A stretch of 12,990 bases of DNA from an uncultured Alistipes sp. (GTDB lineage: Bacteria; Bacteroidota; Bacteroidia; Bacteroidales; Rikenellaceae). Of this stretch, positions 1-6,048 are shown piece after piece. Below the pieces are notes generated by a model. That model did no database searches, had not been told where the DNA came from, and saw only the letters and a program-made list of their open reading frames with translations. Positions within the stretch are counted from its first letter, which is position 1, and each line of letters begins with the position of its first letter. Both the position numbers and the translations under genes were made by a program. Location: positions 1 to 12,990 of the forward strand of contig CALBQR010000026.1 in assembly GCA_937899895.1 (NCBI GenBank), given 5' to 3'.

Positions 1-543
1 TGGATTGAAAAAATCAAAGGTTACGGTCATGCCAATATCGAAAAGGCGGACGAAAGCTACATTCGTATCATGACCTCGAACGTTCTGCACAGTCGTGCCG
101 ACGAGCTTCCCAAAAAGACGTGGGAAGAGAGAATTGATATCCTCTCGGCAGTCTATCTGACGTTTTTACCCGATTTTCTCGGATTGCAAGAGGTAAGCTA
201 TCAGCAGACACCGAAGTTTTGCGAGCTCCTTTCGGACGTGTATGCAACGCCGAATACGCCCTTAGGTGATTTTATCAACTATCCTTATCACGGTGTAGAT
301 TACATTCAAAATCACATTCCGATTTTTTATAATAAGCTGAAATATGAAGAATTGGAAAGCCGTTATCATCTTTTCTCAATTCCGGCGGAGGAACAGTCTC
401 GATTACTGCTTTCAGGATATCTTCGATCCCGATTCCTTCTTTTGCGGAGCAGCAGACTGCATCTTCGCGGGGAATCGCAAGGATCTCTTCCATCTGTTCA
501 TAACAAAGTTCCAGATTGGCGGCAGGCAGGTCGATTTTGTTGA
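1..543 (+). CDS. Endonuclease/exonuclease/phosphatase-family protein, fragment (both ends missing)
   Basis: The frame is open from the first base, so the gene begins before the window. It reads ESYIRIMTSNVLHS, then WEERIDILSAVYLTFLPDFLGLQEVS, which matches the start of the endonuclease/exonuclease/phosphatase fold: the Asn of the first strand and the metal-binding Glu of the LQEV motif. Family-like sequence continues through HIPIFYNKLKY to about RYHLFS at position 375. From there to the TGA at 541-543 the frame only reads the antisense of era, giving an Arg/Leu/Ser-rich tail without family resemblance. The second half of the domain, with the catalytic His and Asp, is missing, so this product would be inactive. 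Substrate cannot be inferred. The first Met inside the window is at 70, but the family match starts before it. The sequence seems more Firmicutes-like than its neighbours; that is an impression only. Confidence 0.7.
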   Translation, partial: WIEKIKGYGHANIEKADESYIRIMTSNVLHSRADELPKKTWEERIDILSAVYLTFLPDFLGLQEVSYQQTPKFCELLSDVYATPNTPLGDFINYPYHGVDYIQNHIPIFYNKLKYEELESRYHLFSIPAEEQSRLLLSGYLRSRFLLLRSSRLHLRGESQGSLPSVHNKVPDWRQAGRFC

Positions 544-895
544 TCACGATGATTGTCGGAATATCGCTCTGTGCCACCTTGTCGAGGATCTCGGCCGAGC
601 GATCGGTGTGCTCGACGGTGTCGGTTACATAGAGCAATACATCGGCATCCTTCAACGCTCCGCGCACGAAACGCATCATCGACTCTTGGAGCTTGTAGTT
701 GGGTTTGAGAATACCCGGCGTATCCGAGTAAACTATCTGAAAATCATCGCCATTTACAATACCCATAATGCGGTGGCGTGTAGTCTGCGCTTTCGAGGTG
801 ATGATCGACAGACGCTCACCTACGAGCGCATTCATCAATGTCGATTTACCTACGTTCGGGTTGCCAATAATATTTACAAAACCTGATTTATGCAT
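275..895 (-). CDS. era: GTPase Era, truncated: G domain only, no KH domain
   Basis: Era is a ribosome-associated GTPase that binds the 3' end of 16S rRNA during 30S assembly. All G motifs are visible: GNPNVGKS (residues 11-18), the switch region SKAQTTRHRIMGI (34-46), DTPG (58-61), NKID (119-122) and SAK (150-152). Family resemblance stops after PPPE at residue 172 (codon 380-382), where other Eras continue into the linker and the KH RNA-binding domain of a protein near 295 residues. The frame then reads antisense of the phosphatase fragment for 34 codons to a stop at 275-277. The ATG at 893-895 is preferred over an upstream ATG at 940 because homology starts at MHKSGFVNIIG and the upstream one lies in the hairpin. 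A G domain without KH should not bind rRNA normally. Because era is important in most bacteria, a joining artefact is more likely than real loss. Confidence 0.85.
   Translation of the reverse strand: MHKSGFVNIIGNPNVGKSTLMNALVGERLSIITSKAQTTRHRIMGIVNGDDFQIVYSDTPGILKPNYKLQESMMRFVRGALKDADVLLYVTDTVEHTDRSAEILDKVAQSDIPTIIVINKIDLPAANLELCYEQMEEILAIPREDAVCCSAKEGIGIEDILKAVIETVPPPELRKDDNGFPILHISAYYKKSECDFECNLHRDKDS
368..386. other. Junction between two unrelated truncated genes
   Basis: On the plus strand the phosphatase-family sequence stays convincing to about position 375. On the minus strand Era stays convincing down to about 380. The two coding sequences converge and both lose their C-terminal halves here, with no intergenic sequence, terminator or insertion sequence between them. 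A normal gene arrangement does not explain this; a recombination, inversion or assembly/amplification chimera does. The exact breakpoint cannot be fixed without relatives. Confidence 0.75.
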
Positions 896-910
896 AGTTC
901 TTATCGTTAA

Positions 911-950
911 ATAAAAGGGGCGACCGCACACGTCGGACAACCCCTTTTAT
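911..950 (-). terminator. Hairpin after ffh, directly before era
   Basis: A perfect 10-bp stem pairs ataaaagggg (911-920) with ccccttttat (941-950). A second 4-bp stem inside pairs cgac (921-924) with gtcg (932-935). Read on the minus strand, ffh ends at 968, the hairpin follows, and its 3' arm ends in ttttattt, as in an intrinsic terminator. The era ATG comes 15 nt later and no TAnnTTTG element lies in the gap, so the hairpin may act as a partial terminator or attenuator. Confidence 0.6.
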
Positions 951-967
951 CGTTTTTGTTTCGTTCT

Positions 968-2308
968 CTATCGACGGAAACCGCCGCCGCGACGCATCTG
1001 TGCCATCTTCTGCTGCAAGCCACCGCCCGCAACCATCTTCATCATCTTGCGGGTCTGCTCGAACTGTTTGAGCAGCTTATTTACGTCGGCCATCGTCGTG
1101 CCGCTACCTTTGGCGATGCGCTCACGACGCGAGGCGTTGATGATCGACGGATTCTCGCGCTCGGCAGGGGTCATCGAACCGATGATAGCCTCAGTCTGCT
1201 TGAACGCATCGTCGGGAATATCAACATCTTTCAGCGCCTTACCCATACCGGGGATCATCGAGGCAACATCTTTCAAGTTACCCATCTTTTTGATCTGCTC
1301 GATCTGCGAGAGGAAGTCGTTGAAGTTGAACTGATCCTTCACGAGCTTCTTCTTCAACTTGCGAGCCTCCTCCTCGTCGTACTGCTCCTGCGCACGCTCA
1401 ACGAGCGAAACGACATCGCCCATACCGAGGATTCGGTCGGCCATACGTTCGGGGTAGAAGACCTGCAAAGCGTCCATCTTCTCGCCGTTCGATATGAACT
1501 TCAAAGGTTTGTTTACCACCGAGCGGATCGAGATCGCAGCACCACCGCGAGTATCACCATCGAGCTTGGTCAATACAACGCCATCGAAATCCAGACGCTC
1601 ATTGAACTCACGTGCGGTATTCACGGCGTCCTGACCCGTCATTGAATCGACCACGAACAGCGTCTCGCAAGGATTCGTCGCAGCCTTCACCGCCTCGATC
1701 TCCTGCATCATCTGCTCATCGACTGCCAGACGACCTGCCGTATCGACAATCACCGTATTGATGGTCTTGCTACGCGCATAGCGGATAGCGTTCTGTGCAA
1801 TTTCAACGGGATTTTTGTTGCCCTCTTCGGTATAAACCTCTACGCCAACCTGCTGACCGAGAATCTTCAACTGGTCGATAGCCGCAGGACGATATACGTC
1901 GCCCGCAACGAGCAACACCGAGCGGTTACGCTTGGTGCGCAGCATCGATGCCAATTTACCAGAGAAAGTTGTCTTACCCGAACCCTGCAAACCTGCAATC
2001 AAGATCACTGCGGGCGTGCCCTCCAATCGAATGTCGGTTGCTGTACCACCCATCAGGGCTGCCAATTCGTCGCGTACGATCTTGGTCATCATCTGACCGG
2101 GCTTAACCGATTTCAATACGTCCTGACCGAGTGCCTTTTGTTTCACTTGGTCGGTGAACGCCTTGGCTACCTTGTAGTTAACGTCGGCATCAATCAACGC
2201 GCGGCGAATCTCTTTGACCGTTTCGGCCACGTTGATCTCGGTAATGCGACCCTCACCTTTAAGGATCTTAAATGAGCGTTCGAGTTTATCTGTTAAGTTT
2301 TCAAACAT
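968..2308 (-). CDS. ffh: Signal recognition particle protein Ffh (SRP54)
   Basis: This 446-residue protein is the GTPase subunit of the signal recognition particle. It binds 4.5S RNA and signal sequences of nascent membrane proteins and delivers ribosomes to FtsY at the inner membrane. The four-helix N domain covers about residues 1-95. The G domain shows GLQGSGKT (106-113), DVYRPAA (137-143), DTAGR (189-193) and TKLDGD (247-252), followed by the conserved stretch around FISNGEK (271-277) and LGMGDV. The Met-rich M domain, from about 300, has MIPGMGKALK and the RNA-binding SRRERIAKGSG motif (393-403), and ends in a Gly/Arg-rich tail. Length is normal for the family. The start at 2308 fits the promoter 26 nt upstream. 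Era is the next gene on the same strand, behind a hairpin. Confidence 0.97.
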   Translation of the reverse strand: MFENLTDKLERSFKILKGEGRITEINVAETVKEIRRALIDADVNYKVAKAFTDQVKQKALGQDVLKSVKPGQMMTKIVRDELAALMGGTATDIRLEGTPAVILIAGLQGSGKTTFSGKLASMLRTKRNRSVLLVAGDVYRPAAIDQLKILGQQVGVEVYTEEGNKNPVEIAQNAIRYARSKTINTVIVDTAGRLAVDEQMMQEIEAVKAATNPCETLFVVDSMTGQDAVNTAREFNERLDFDGVVLTKLDGDTRGGAAISIRSVVNKPLKFISNGEKMDALQVFYPERMADRILGMGDVVSLVERAQEQYDEEEARKLKKKLVKDQFNFNDFLSQIEQIKKMGNLKDVASMIPGMGKALKDVDIPDDAFKQTEAIIGSMTPAERENPSIINASRRERIAKGSGTTMADVNKLLKQFEQTRKMMKMVAGGGLQQKMAQMRRGGGFRR

Positions 2309-2333
2309 ATCTTTTTCGTTTTGTTTCTGCGCG

Positions 2334-2362
2334 CAAAGATACGCTTTTATTTTGATTTACAA
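2334..2362 (-). promoter_or_regulatory. Promoter of ffh
   Basis: On the minus strand TATCTTTG (2341-2334) matches the Bacteroidota -7 consensus TAnnTTTG. A TTG at 2362-2360 lies 18 nt upstream as the -33 element. The expected start of transcription leaves a leader of about 20 nt before the ffh ATG. The -33 element overlaps the 3' end of the upstream PLP-enzyme gene, which stops at 2357. Confidence 0.7.
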
Positions 2363-3526
2363 CTTTTCGTAAGCCTCTTTCAGTTGCGCCATTGCCTGTT
2401 CGAGCACTGCGCGCGATGTTCCAATGTTCAGACGAACAAAGCCGCGACCCTCCTCACCGAAGGTTGCACCGTCGTTTGCGCCGATACGAGCCTCATTGGT
2501 CCAGAAGTCGAGCATTGCCTTGTGCTCCAAGCCCATCTCGCGGCAATCGAGCCACATCAAGAACGTACCCTGCTGCTTGTAGTGGCGGATCTTGGGACAG
2601 TTCTCTTCGAGGAACTTACCGACGTAGTCGATGTTGCCCGCAATGTACTCCATCACCTCGTCTAACCACTGCTCACCCTCGTTGTAAGCCACTTCGAGAG
2701 CCGCCGTGCCGAAGATGTTGCCACCACCTGCGTGTGTGCGGTCGCACTCGGCATTGAACGCTGTACGCAACTTTTCGTCGGGAATGATTGTAACCGAGGT
2801 AGCCAAACCTGCGATGTTGAATGTCTTGCTCGGTGCGGTCAGCGTGATTGTGCGGTGTGCCAGATCGTCGTTGAGCGATGCGATGCTACGGAACTCGTTG
2901 GGCTTAATGATCAGATCGGCGTGAATCTCGTCAGAGATGATCTTCACGTTGTGCTTGCGGCACAACTCACCCACACGCAGCAACTCCTCCTCCGAGAAGA
3001 CGCGACCCGTCGGGTTGTGGGGCGAGCAGAAGAGCAGAGCCTTTGCGCCCTCCAACTTGCGATCGAGGTCCTCGAAGTCGATTTCGAAACGGCCATCGAC
3101 GATCTTCATCGGATTGTTGATCAGTCGGCGGTTGTTTTGGTTGATCATATCTGCAAAGGGCGGATATACAGGGGGTTGGATCACTACACCGTCGCCCTCA
3201 TTGGTCAGTGCGCGAATAGCGAATGCAAAGCCCGCCACCACACCGGGCGAGAAACCGAGCCACTCGCTCTCGACCTTCCAGTTGTGGCGACGCTGCTGCC
3301 AGCTGACGATAGCGTCGAAATAGCTTTCGGGACGTATTCCGTAGCCATAGACCTTATGATTAGCACGACGAATCACTGCCTCGGTGATTTCGGGCATTAC
3401 CTCGAAATCCATATCGGCAATCCACATCGAGATAATATCGTCGCGACCGAAGACGCTTTGGTTTTCGTCGAATTTGATACAAGCGGTTCCTTTACGACAA
3501 GGAACGGAGTCGAAATTATACTTCAT
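2357..3526 (-). CDS. PatB/MalY-family PLP-dependent enzyme (probable C-S lyase or aminotransferase)
   Basis: This 389-residue fold-type I PLP enzyme has the PatB/MalY features. It has MWIADMDFEVMP near the N-terminus (34-45), GYG in the substrate loop (61-63), CSPHNPTGRV (167-176) and SDEIHADL (198-205), whose Asp binds the pyridine nitrogen. The Schiff-base lysine is K234 in APSKTFNIAGL, and the carboxylate-binding Arg is in FVRLN (365). PatB/MalY enzymes usually split cystathionine or other cysteine S-conjugates to pyruvate, ammonia and a thiol; some act as aminotransferases, so the substrate is open. The ATG at 3526 is chosen because it lies about 33 nt after the expected transcription start. 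Longer frames up to 3718 would cross the promoter and give unrelated sequence. The gene is divergent from the pseudouridine synthase gene and looks monocistronic, since ffh has its own promoter. Confidence 0.92.
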   Translation of the reverse strand: MKYNFDSVPCRKGTACIKFDENQSVFGRDDIISMWIADMDFEVMPEITEAVIRRANHKVYGYGIRPESYFDAIVSWQQRRHNWKVESEWLGFSPGVVAGFAFAIRALTNEGDGVVIQPPVYPPFADMINQNNRRLINNPMKIVDGRFEIDFEDLDRKLEGAKALLFCSPHNPTGRVFSEEELLRVGELCRKHNVKIISDEIHADLIIKPNEFRSIASLNDDLAHRTITLTAPSKTFNIAGLATSVTIIPDEKLRTAFNAECDRTHAGGGNIFGTAALEVAYNEGEQWLDEVMEYIAGNIDYVGKFLEENCPKIRHYKQQGTFLMWLDCREMGLEHKAMLDFWTNEARIGANDGATFGEEGRGFVRLNIGTSRAVLEQAMAQLKEAYEKL

Positions 3527-3565
3527 ATTTGATAAATTATTGCACATTGAAGCCCAAAGGGCGTA

Positions 3566-3573
3566 CAAATATA
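3566..3573 (-). promoter_or_regulatory. -7 element of the PatB-family gene
   Basis: TATATTTG on the minus strand (3573-3566) matches TAnnTTTG, about 40 nt before the ATG at 3526. No TTG is seen at the usual -33 distance, where the opposing -7 element lies instead. Confidence 0.6.
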
Positions 3574-3586
3574 AGAAAAAAAGCCG

Positions 3587-3594
3587 TATCTTTG
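3587..3594 (+). promoter_or_regulatory. -7 element of the pseudouridine synthase gene
   Basis: TATCTTTG (3587-3594) matches TAnnTTTG and lies 27 nt before the ATG at 3622, giving a leader of about 20 nt. There is no clear TTG at -33. The spacer and -33 region overlap the opposing promoter at 3566-3573. Confidence 0.6.
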
Positions 3595-3621
3595 ACCCCG
3601 AATAAAGATATATTTCATTCA

Positions 3622-5187
3622 ATGAGTAATTTCGATGAGAAAAAGGGTGGGCAGCACGTCGCGACTGACGCCCCCACCTACCAGAAATTTGCACGCGACA
3701 AGCGCGTTCGCACCACAAGTGCGGTACGAGTAGAGCCTGTTTCGCGTCGAGAGAATAGTGATCGTGCTGACCGTGAGGGCCGCACCTTCAACCGCGATGA
3801 GCGCAACAATTTCAAGCGTTCGTATAACAGCGATCGCACTCCCCGCCAGTCGGAGGAGAATCGTACTCGTGCATCTTATAACCCCAATTTTACACGCGAT
3901 AATCGTCCGATGTTCCAGAGTGAGCGCAATGATGAGGAGCGTCCCCGTCGTCAGTTCAATCGCGATGGCGAGCGTCAGCACCGCACTTTCAACCGCGATG
4001 GTGAGCAGCGTTCGTTCAACCGCGACTATAATCGTGATTTCAATCGCGATAACACGCGCGAAAATAGTCGCTCGGAGTATCGTTCATATAATTCGTTCCG
4101 TTCGGAGCAGTCGGGTGAGGAGCGTCCTCGTCGCCAGTTCAATCACGACGGCGAGCGTCAGCACCGCACTTTCAATCGCGATGGTGAGCACCGTAGTTTT
4201 AACCGCGACCATAATCACAGCGGCGAACATCGTTCGTTCAAGCGCGATTTCAACCACGAAGGCGAACGCCGTTCGTTCAATCGTGAGGAGCGTCAGGGTG
4301 GCTATCGTCAGCGCGATGAGCAGGGCGGCTTCCGCCAGCGTTCGGAGGAGGGTTTCCGCCAGCGAAATGGTGAGGAGCGTTCGTTTAATAAGCGCACGGT
4401 TCGCACCAAGACGGCATATAGTGCAGGAGAGATTCCCGAATCGTATCCTCGTTTTGCTGCACCCCAGCAGGAGGGCGAGATTCGTCTGAATCGCTATATT
4501 GCCCAGTCGGGTTTGTGTTCGCGCCGTGAGGCTGATGAGCTGATTGCCGATGGCAAGGTTACGGTCAATGGCGTAGTTGTTACCGAGATGGGTACGAAGG
4601 TGCAGCCAACCGATGAGGTTTGTGTTAATGAGAGCCGCGTGGTGAGCGAGAAGAAGGTCTATATCCTGATGAATAAGCCGAAGGGTTTTGTAACGACGGT
4701 TGAAGACGAGCACGCTGCCAAAACGGTTATGGATATCGTCAAGGGTGCTTGCGCCGAGCGTATCTACCCCGTAGGTCGTTTGGATAAGAACTCGCTGGGC
4801 GTGTTGCTTTTGACCAACGACGGTGATTTGACCAAGGCATTGACCCACCCCTCGTATGAGAAGCGCAAGGTCTATCAAGTAACTCTGGATAAGCCTCTTA
4901 CCAAGGCCGATATGGAGCAGATTGTCGAGGGTATTACGCTCGAAGATGGCTTTATTCAGGCCGATGAGGTCAGCTATGTAGGCGAGAGCAAGAAGGAGGT
5001 CGGTATCGAGATCCATTCGGGCCGTAACCGTATTGTGCGCCGCATTTTTGAGCATTTGGGTTATATGGTAACCAAGCTTGACCGCGTGCTGTTTGCAGGC
5101 TTGACGAAGAAGAATTTGAAGCGTGGCCAGTGGCGTTTCCTGACGCCGCAGGAGGTTGCGATGCTCAAATCGGGACTTTACGAGTAA
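3622..5187 (+). CDS. RsuA/RluB-family pseudouridine synthase with long Arg/Asn/Asp-rich N-terminus
   Basis: This 521-residue protein converts a uridine in rRNA to pseudouridine. Residues from about 285 form the enzyme: an S4 RNA-binding domain (IRLNRYIAQSGLCSRREADELI, 287-308, through VNGVVV), then the RsuA/RluB/RluE/RluF catalytic domain with YILMNKPKG (347-355) and GRLDKNSLGVLLLTNDG, in which D388 is the catalytic aspartate, and RNRIVRRIFEHLGY near the end. Residues about 20-265 are low complexity, dominated by Arg, Asn, Asp, Glu, Phe and Gln. They contain many NRD/NHD units and two 31-residue copies that differ at two residues. Similar tails are known on Bacteroidota homologues, and a role as a disordered RNA-binding arm is inference. 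The start at 3622 is set by the promoter at 3587; a frame opening at 3529 would begin upstream of it. Whether the target is 16S or 23S rRNA cannot be told. Confidence 0.92.
   Translation: MSNFDEKKGGQHVATDAPTYQKFARDKRVRTTSAVRVEPVSRRENSDRADREGRTFNRDERNNFKRSYNSDRTPRQSEENRTRASYNPNFTRDNRPMFQSERNDEERPRRQFNRDGERQHRTFNRDGEQRSFNRDYNRDFNRDNTRENSRSEYRSYNSFRSEQSGEERPRRQFNHDGERQHRTFNRDGEHRSFNRDHNHSGEHRSFKRDFNHEGERRSFNREERQGGYRQRDEQGGFRQRSEEGFRQRNGEERSFNKRTVRTKTAYSAGEIPESYPRFAAPQQEGEIRLNRYIAQSGLCSRREADELIADGKVTVNGVVVTEMGTKVQPTDEVCVNESRVVSEKKVYILMNKPKGFVTTVEDEHAAKTVMDIVKGACAERIYPVGRLDKNSLGVLLLTNDGDLTKALTHPSYEKRKVYQVTLDKPLTKADMEQIVEGITLEDGFIQADEVSYVGESKKEVGIEIHSGRNRIVRRIFEHLGYMVTKLDRVLFAGLTKKNLKRGQWRFLTPQEVAMLKSGLYE
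3934..4209 (+). repeat. Two 93-bp direct repeats inside the pseudouridine synthase gene
   Basis: Copy 1 is 3934-4026 and copy 2 is 4117-4209, offset by 183 bp (61 codons, in frame). They differ at about 10 of 93 bases, mostly at third positions. Each encodes 31 residues starting EERPRRQFN and ending RSFNRD, with two substitutions (NRD to NHD, EQR to EHR). Shorter degenerate units (FNRD, RSFNR, GGxRQR) fill the surroundings. Confidence 0.9.
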
Positions 5188-5217
5188 CCTATCGGTAGCA
5201 AACAGAGTATAACAATC

Positions 5218-5246
5218 GAGGGTCGCCCCACCAAAGGGCGACCCTC
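5218..5246. terminator. Bidirectional terminator between convergent genes
   Basis: A perfect 11-bp stem pairs gagggtcgccc (5218-5228) with gggcgaccctc (5236-5246) around the loop caccaaa. It lies 30 nt after the pseudouridine synthase stop (5187) and 23 nt after the stop of the convergent barrel gene (5270). U-tracts are weak on both sides, so the call rests on the stem and the position. Confidence 0.7.
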
Positions 5247-5269
5247 AAACTTTGTATGCGCGAGCCTAT

Positions 5270-5854
5270 TTAGAACGAGAAACCTACGCCAAACGTAAAT
5301 GCGTGTCCGTTGTATTTCGCGTTTTGAATCATAGAATAATCACTATGGGGCACTATAACCTCTCCGTGTTTCTGCAAGAAGTTGTATCCAACCGTGAGGT
5401 CGATTTTGAAACGCGGTGCGATGTGGAATCGGTAACCGCCACCGATACCGCCCTGCATACCGACGTGAATTTTGTCGGGGCCACTGAAATTGACACCCAC
5501 GTTTGCGTAAGTGAGCCAACGACTGCTATTTACGTTGCTACTCCAAAAGTGTTTAGCCTCAAAAAGCAGGGGAATGCCATAGCCTGTGTAACCCGTAACG
5601 ATACCCGTTGTCCAACGCGGAGTAACGGCATAGTCGAAATTAAGGGTCAGCATATGCATATCGAGGTATGCGTCTTTAACTTTCTGTTTGCCGATATGGT
5701 CGTTTTCGATGGTTGTGGCTGCAAAAATTGCGTAGTCATAACCAATACCAAACGAGAACGGACCTTTGGGCTTTTTGTTTTTTTCGACGTTAGTTTGTGC
5801 CGATGCGCTCGCTGCGAGCAATAGCATTACGGCCAAAGTGATTAGTTTCTTCAT
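5270..5854 (-). CDS. Outer-membrane beta-barrel protein, about 21 kDa
   Basis: The 194-residue protein begins with a clear signal peptide: MKK, a Leu/Ala core, and probable cleavage after ASA at residue 19. The mature part has alternating aromatic/hydrophobic strands such as FSFGIGYDYAIFAA, HMLTLNFDYAV, WLTYANVGVNF and GIGGGYRFHIAPRFKIDLTVGYNFL. It ends in GHAFTFGVGFSF with a terminal Phe, as expected for a BAM-assembled barrel. This fits the small OmpA/OmpW-like or PorT-like barrels common in Bacteroidota; no OmpA peptidoglycan domain is present. A specific function cannot be assigned. The ATG at 5854 is chosen because it starts the signal peptide; an in-frame ATG at 5953 would overlap the promoter and displace the signal peptide. 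The gene has its own promoter, whose spacer contains a G9 tract, and converges on the pseudouridine synthase gene. Confidence 0.85.
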   Translation of the reverse strand: MKKLITLAVMLLLAASASAQTNVEKNKKPKGPFSFGIGYDYAIFAATTIENDHIGKQKVKDAYLDMHMLTLNFDYAVTPRWTTGIVTGYTGYGIPLLFEAKHFWSSNVNSSRWLTYANVGVNFSGPDKIHVGMQGGIGGGYRFHIAPRFKIDLTVGYNFLQKHGEVIVPHSDYSMIQNAKYNGHAFTFGVGFSF

Positions 5855-5955
5855 AATGCTGTAAATTTTAGGATTGTTGATATGTTTATTGTTTAACGTT
5901 TTGAGCCTCGAAAGTATTATCCTATACAAATAAAATAATATTTTTTGACCCACTG

Positions 5956-5985
5956 CAAAGGTACAAAATTCCCCCCCCCTGCAAA
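5956..5985 (-). promoter_or_regulatory. Promoter of the barrel gene with a G9 spacer tract
   Basis: On the minus strand a TTTG -33 element (5985-5982) is followed after 18 nt by TACCTTTG (5963-5956). Nine consecutive G residues (5979-5971 on the minus strand) lie inside the spacer. The expected transcript has an AT-rich leader of about 95 nt before the ATG at 5854. Other promoters in this window with a recognisable -33 have spacers of 18, 19 and 20 nt, so this one is at the short end. Confidence 0.65.
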
Positions 5986-6048
5986 TTTTTCGCCAAAAAA
6001 ATGCAGAAAAAATGTAATAAAACTATTTTGCGTGGATATACCTATATA

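Noticed and set aside
956..1645. Long plus-strand open frame opposite ffh (229 codons)
   Set aside because: It lies wholly antisense to ffh, whose G and M domain motifs are intact, and reads as His/Arg/Leu-rich sequence without a family resemblance.
2732..3532. Plus-strand open frame of 266 codons opposite the PatB-family gene
   Set aside because: It is an antisense shadow of a gene with all PLP-enzyme motifs; no promoter precedes it.
3934..4209. CRISPR-like regularly spaced repeats
   Set aside because: Only two 93-bp copies, in frame inside a coding sequence and encoding a low-complexity tail.
4084..5055. Minus-strand open frame of 323 codons opposite the pseudouridine synthase gene
   Set aside because: It is Leu/Ile/Thr-rich antisense of a conserved enzyme. 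The lack of stops follows from the biased codon use of the repeats.
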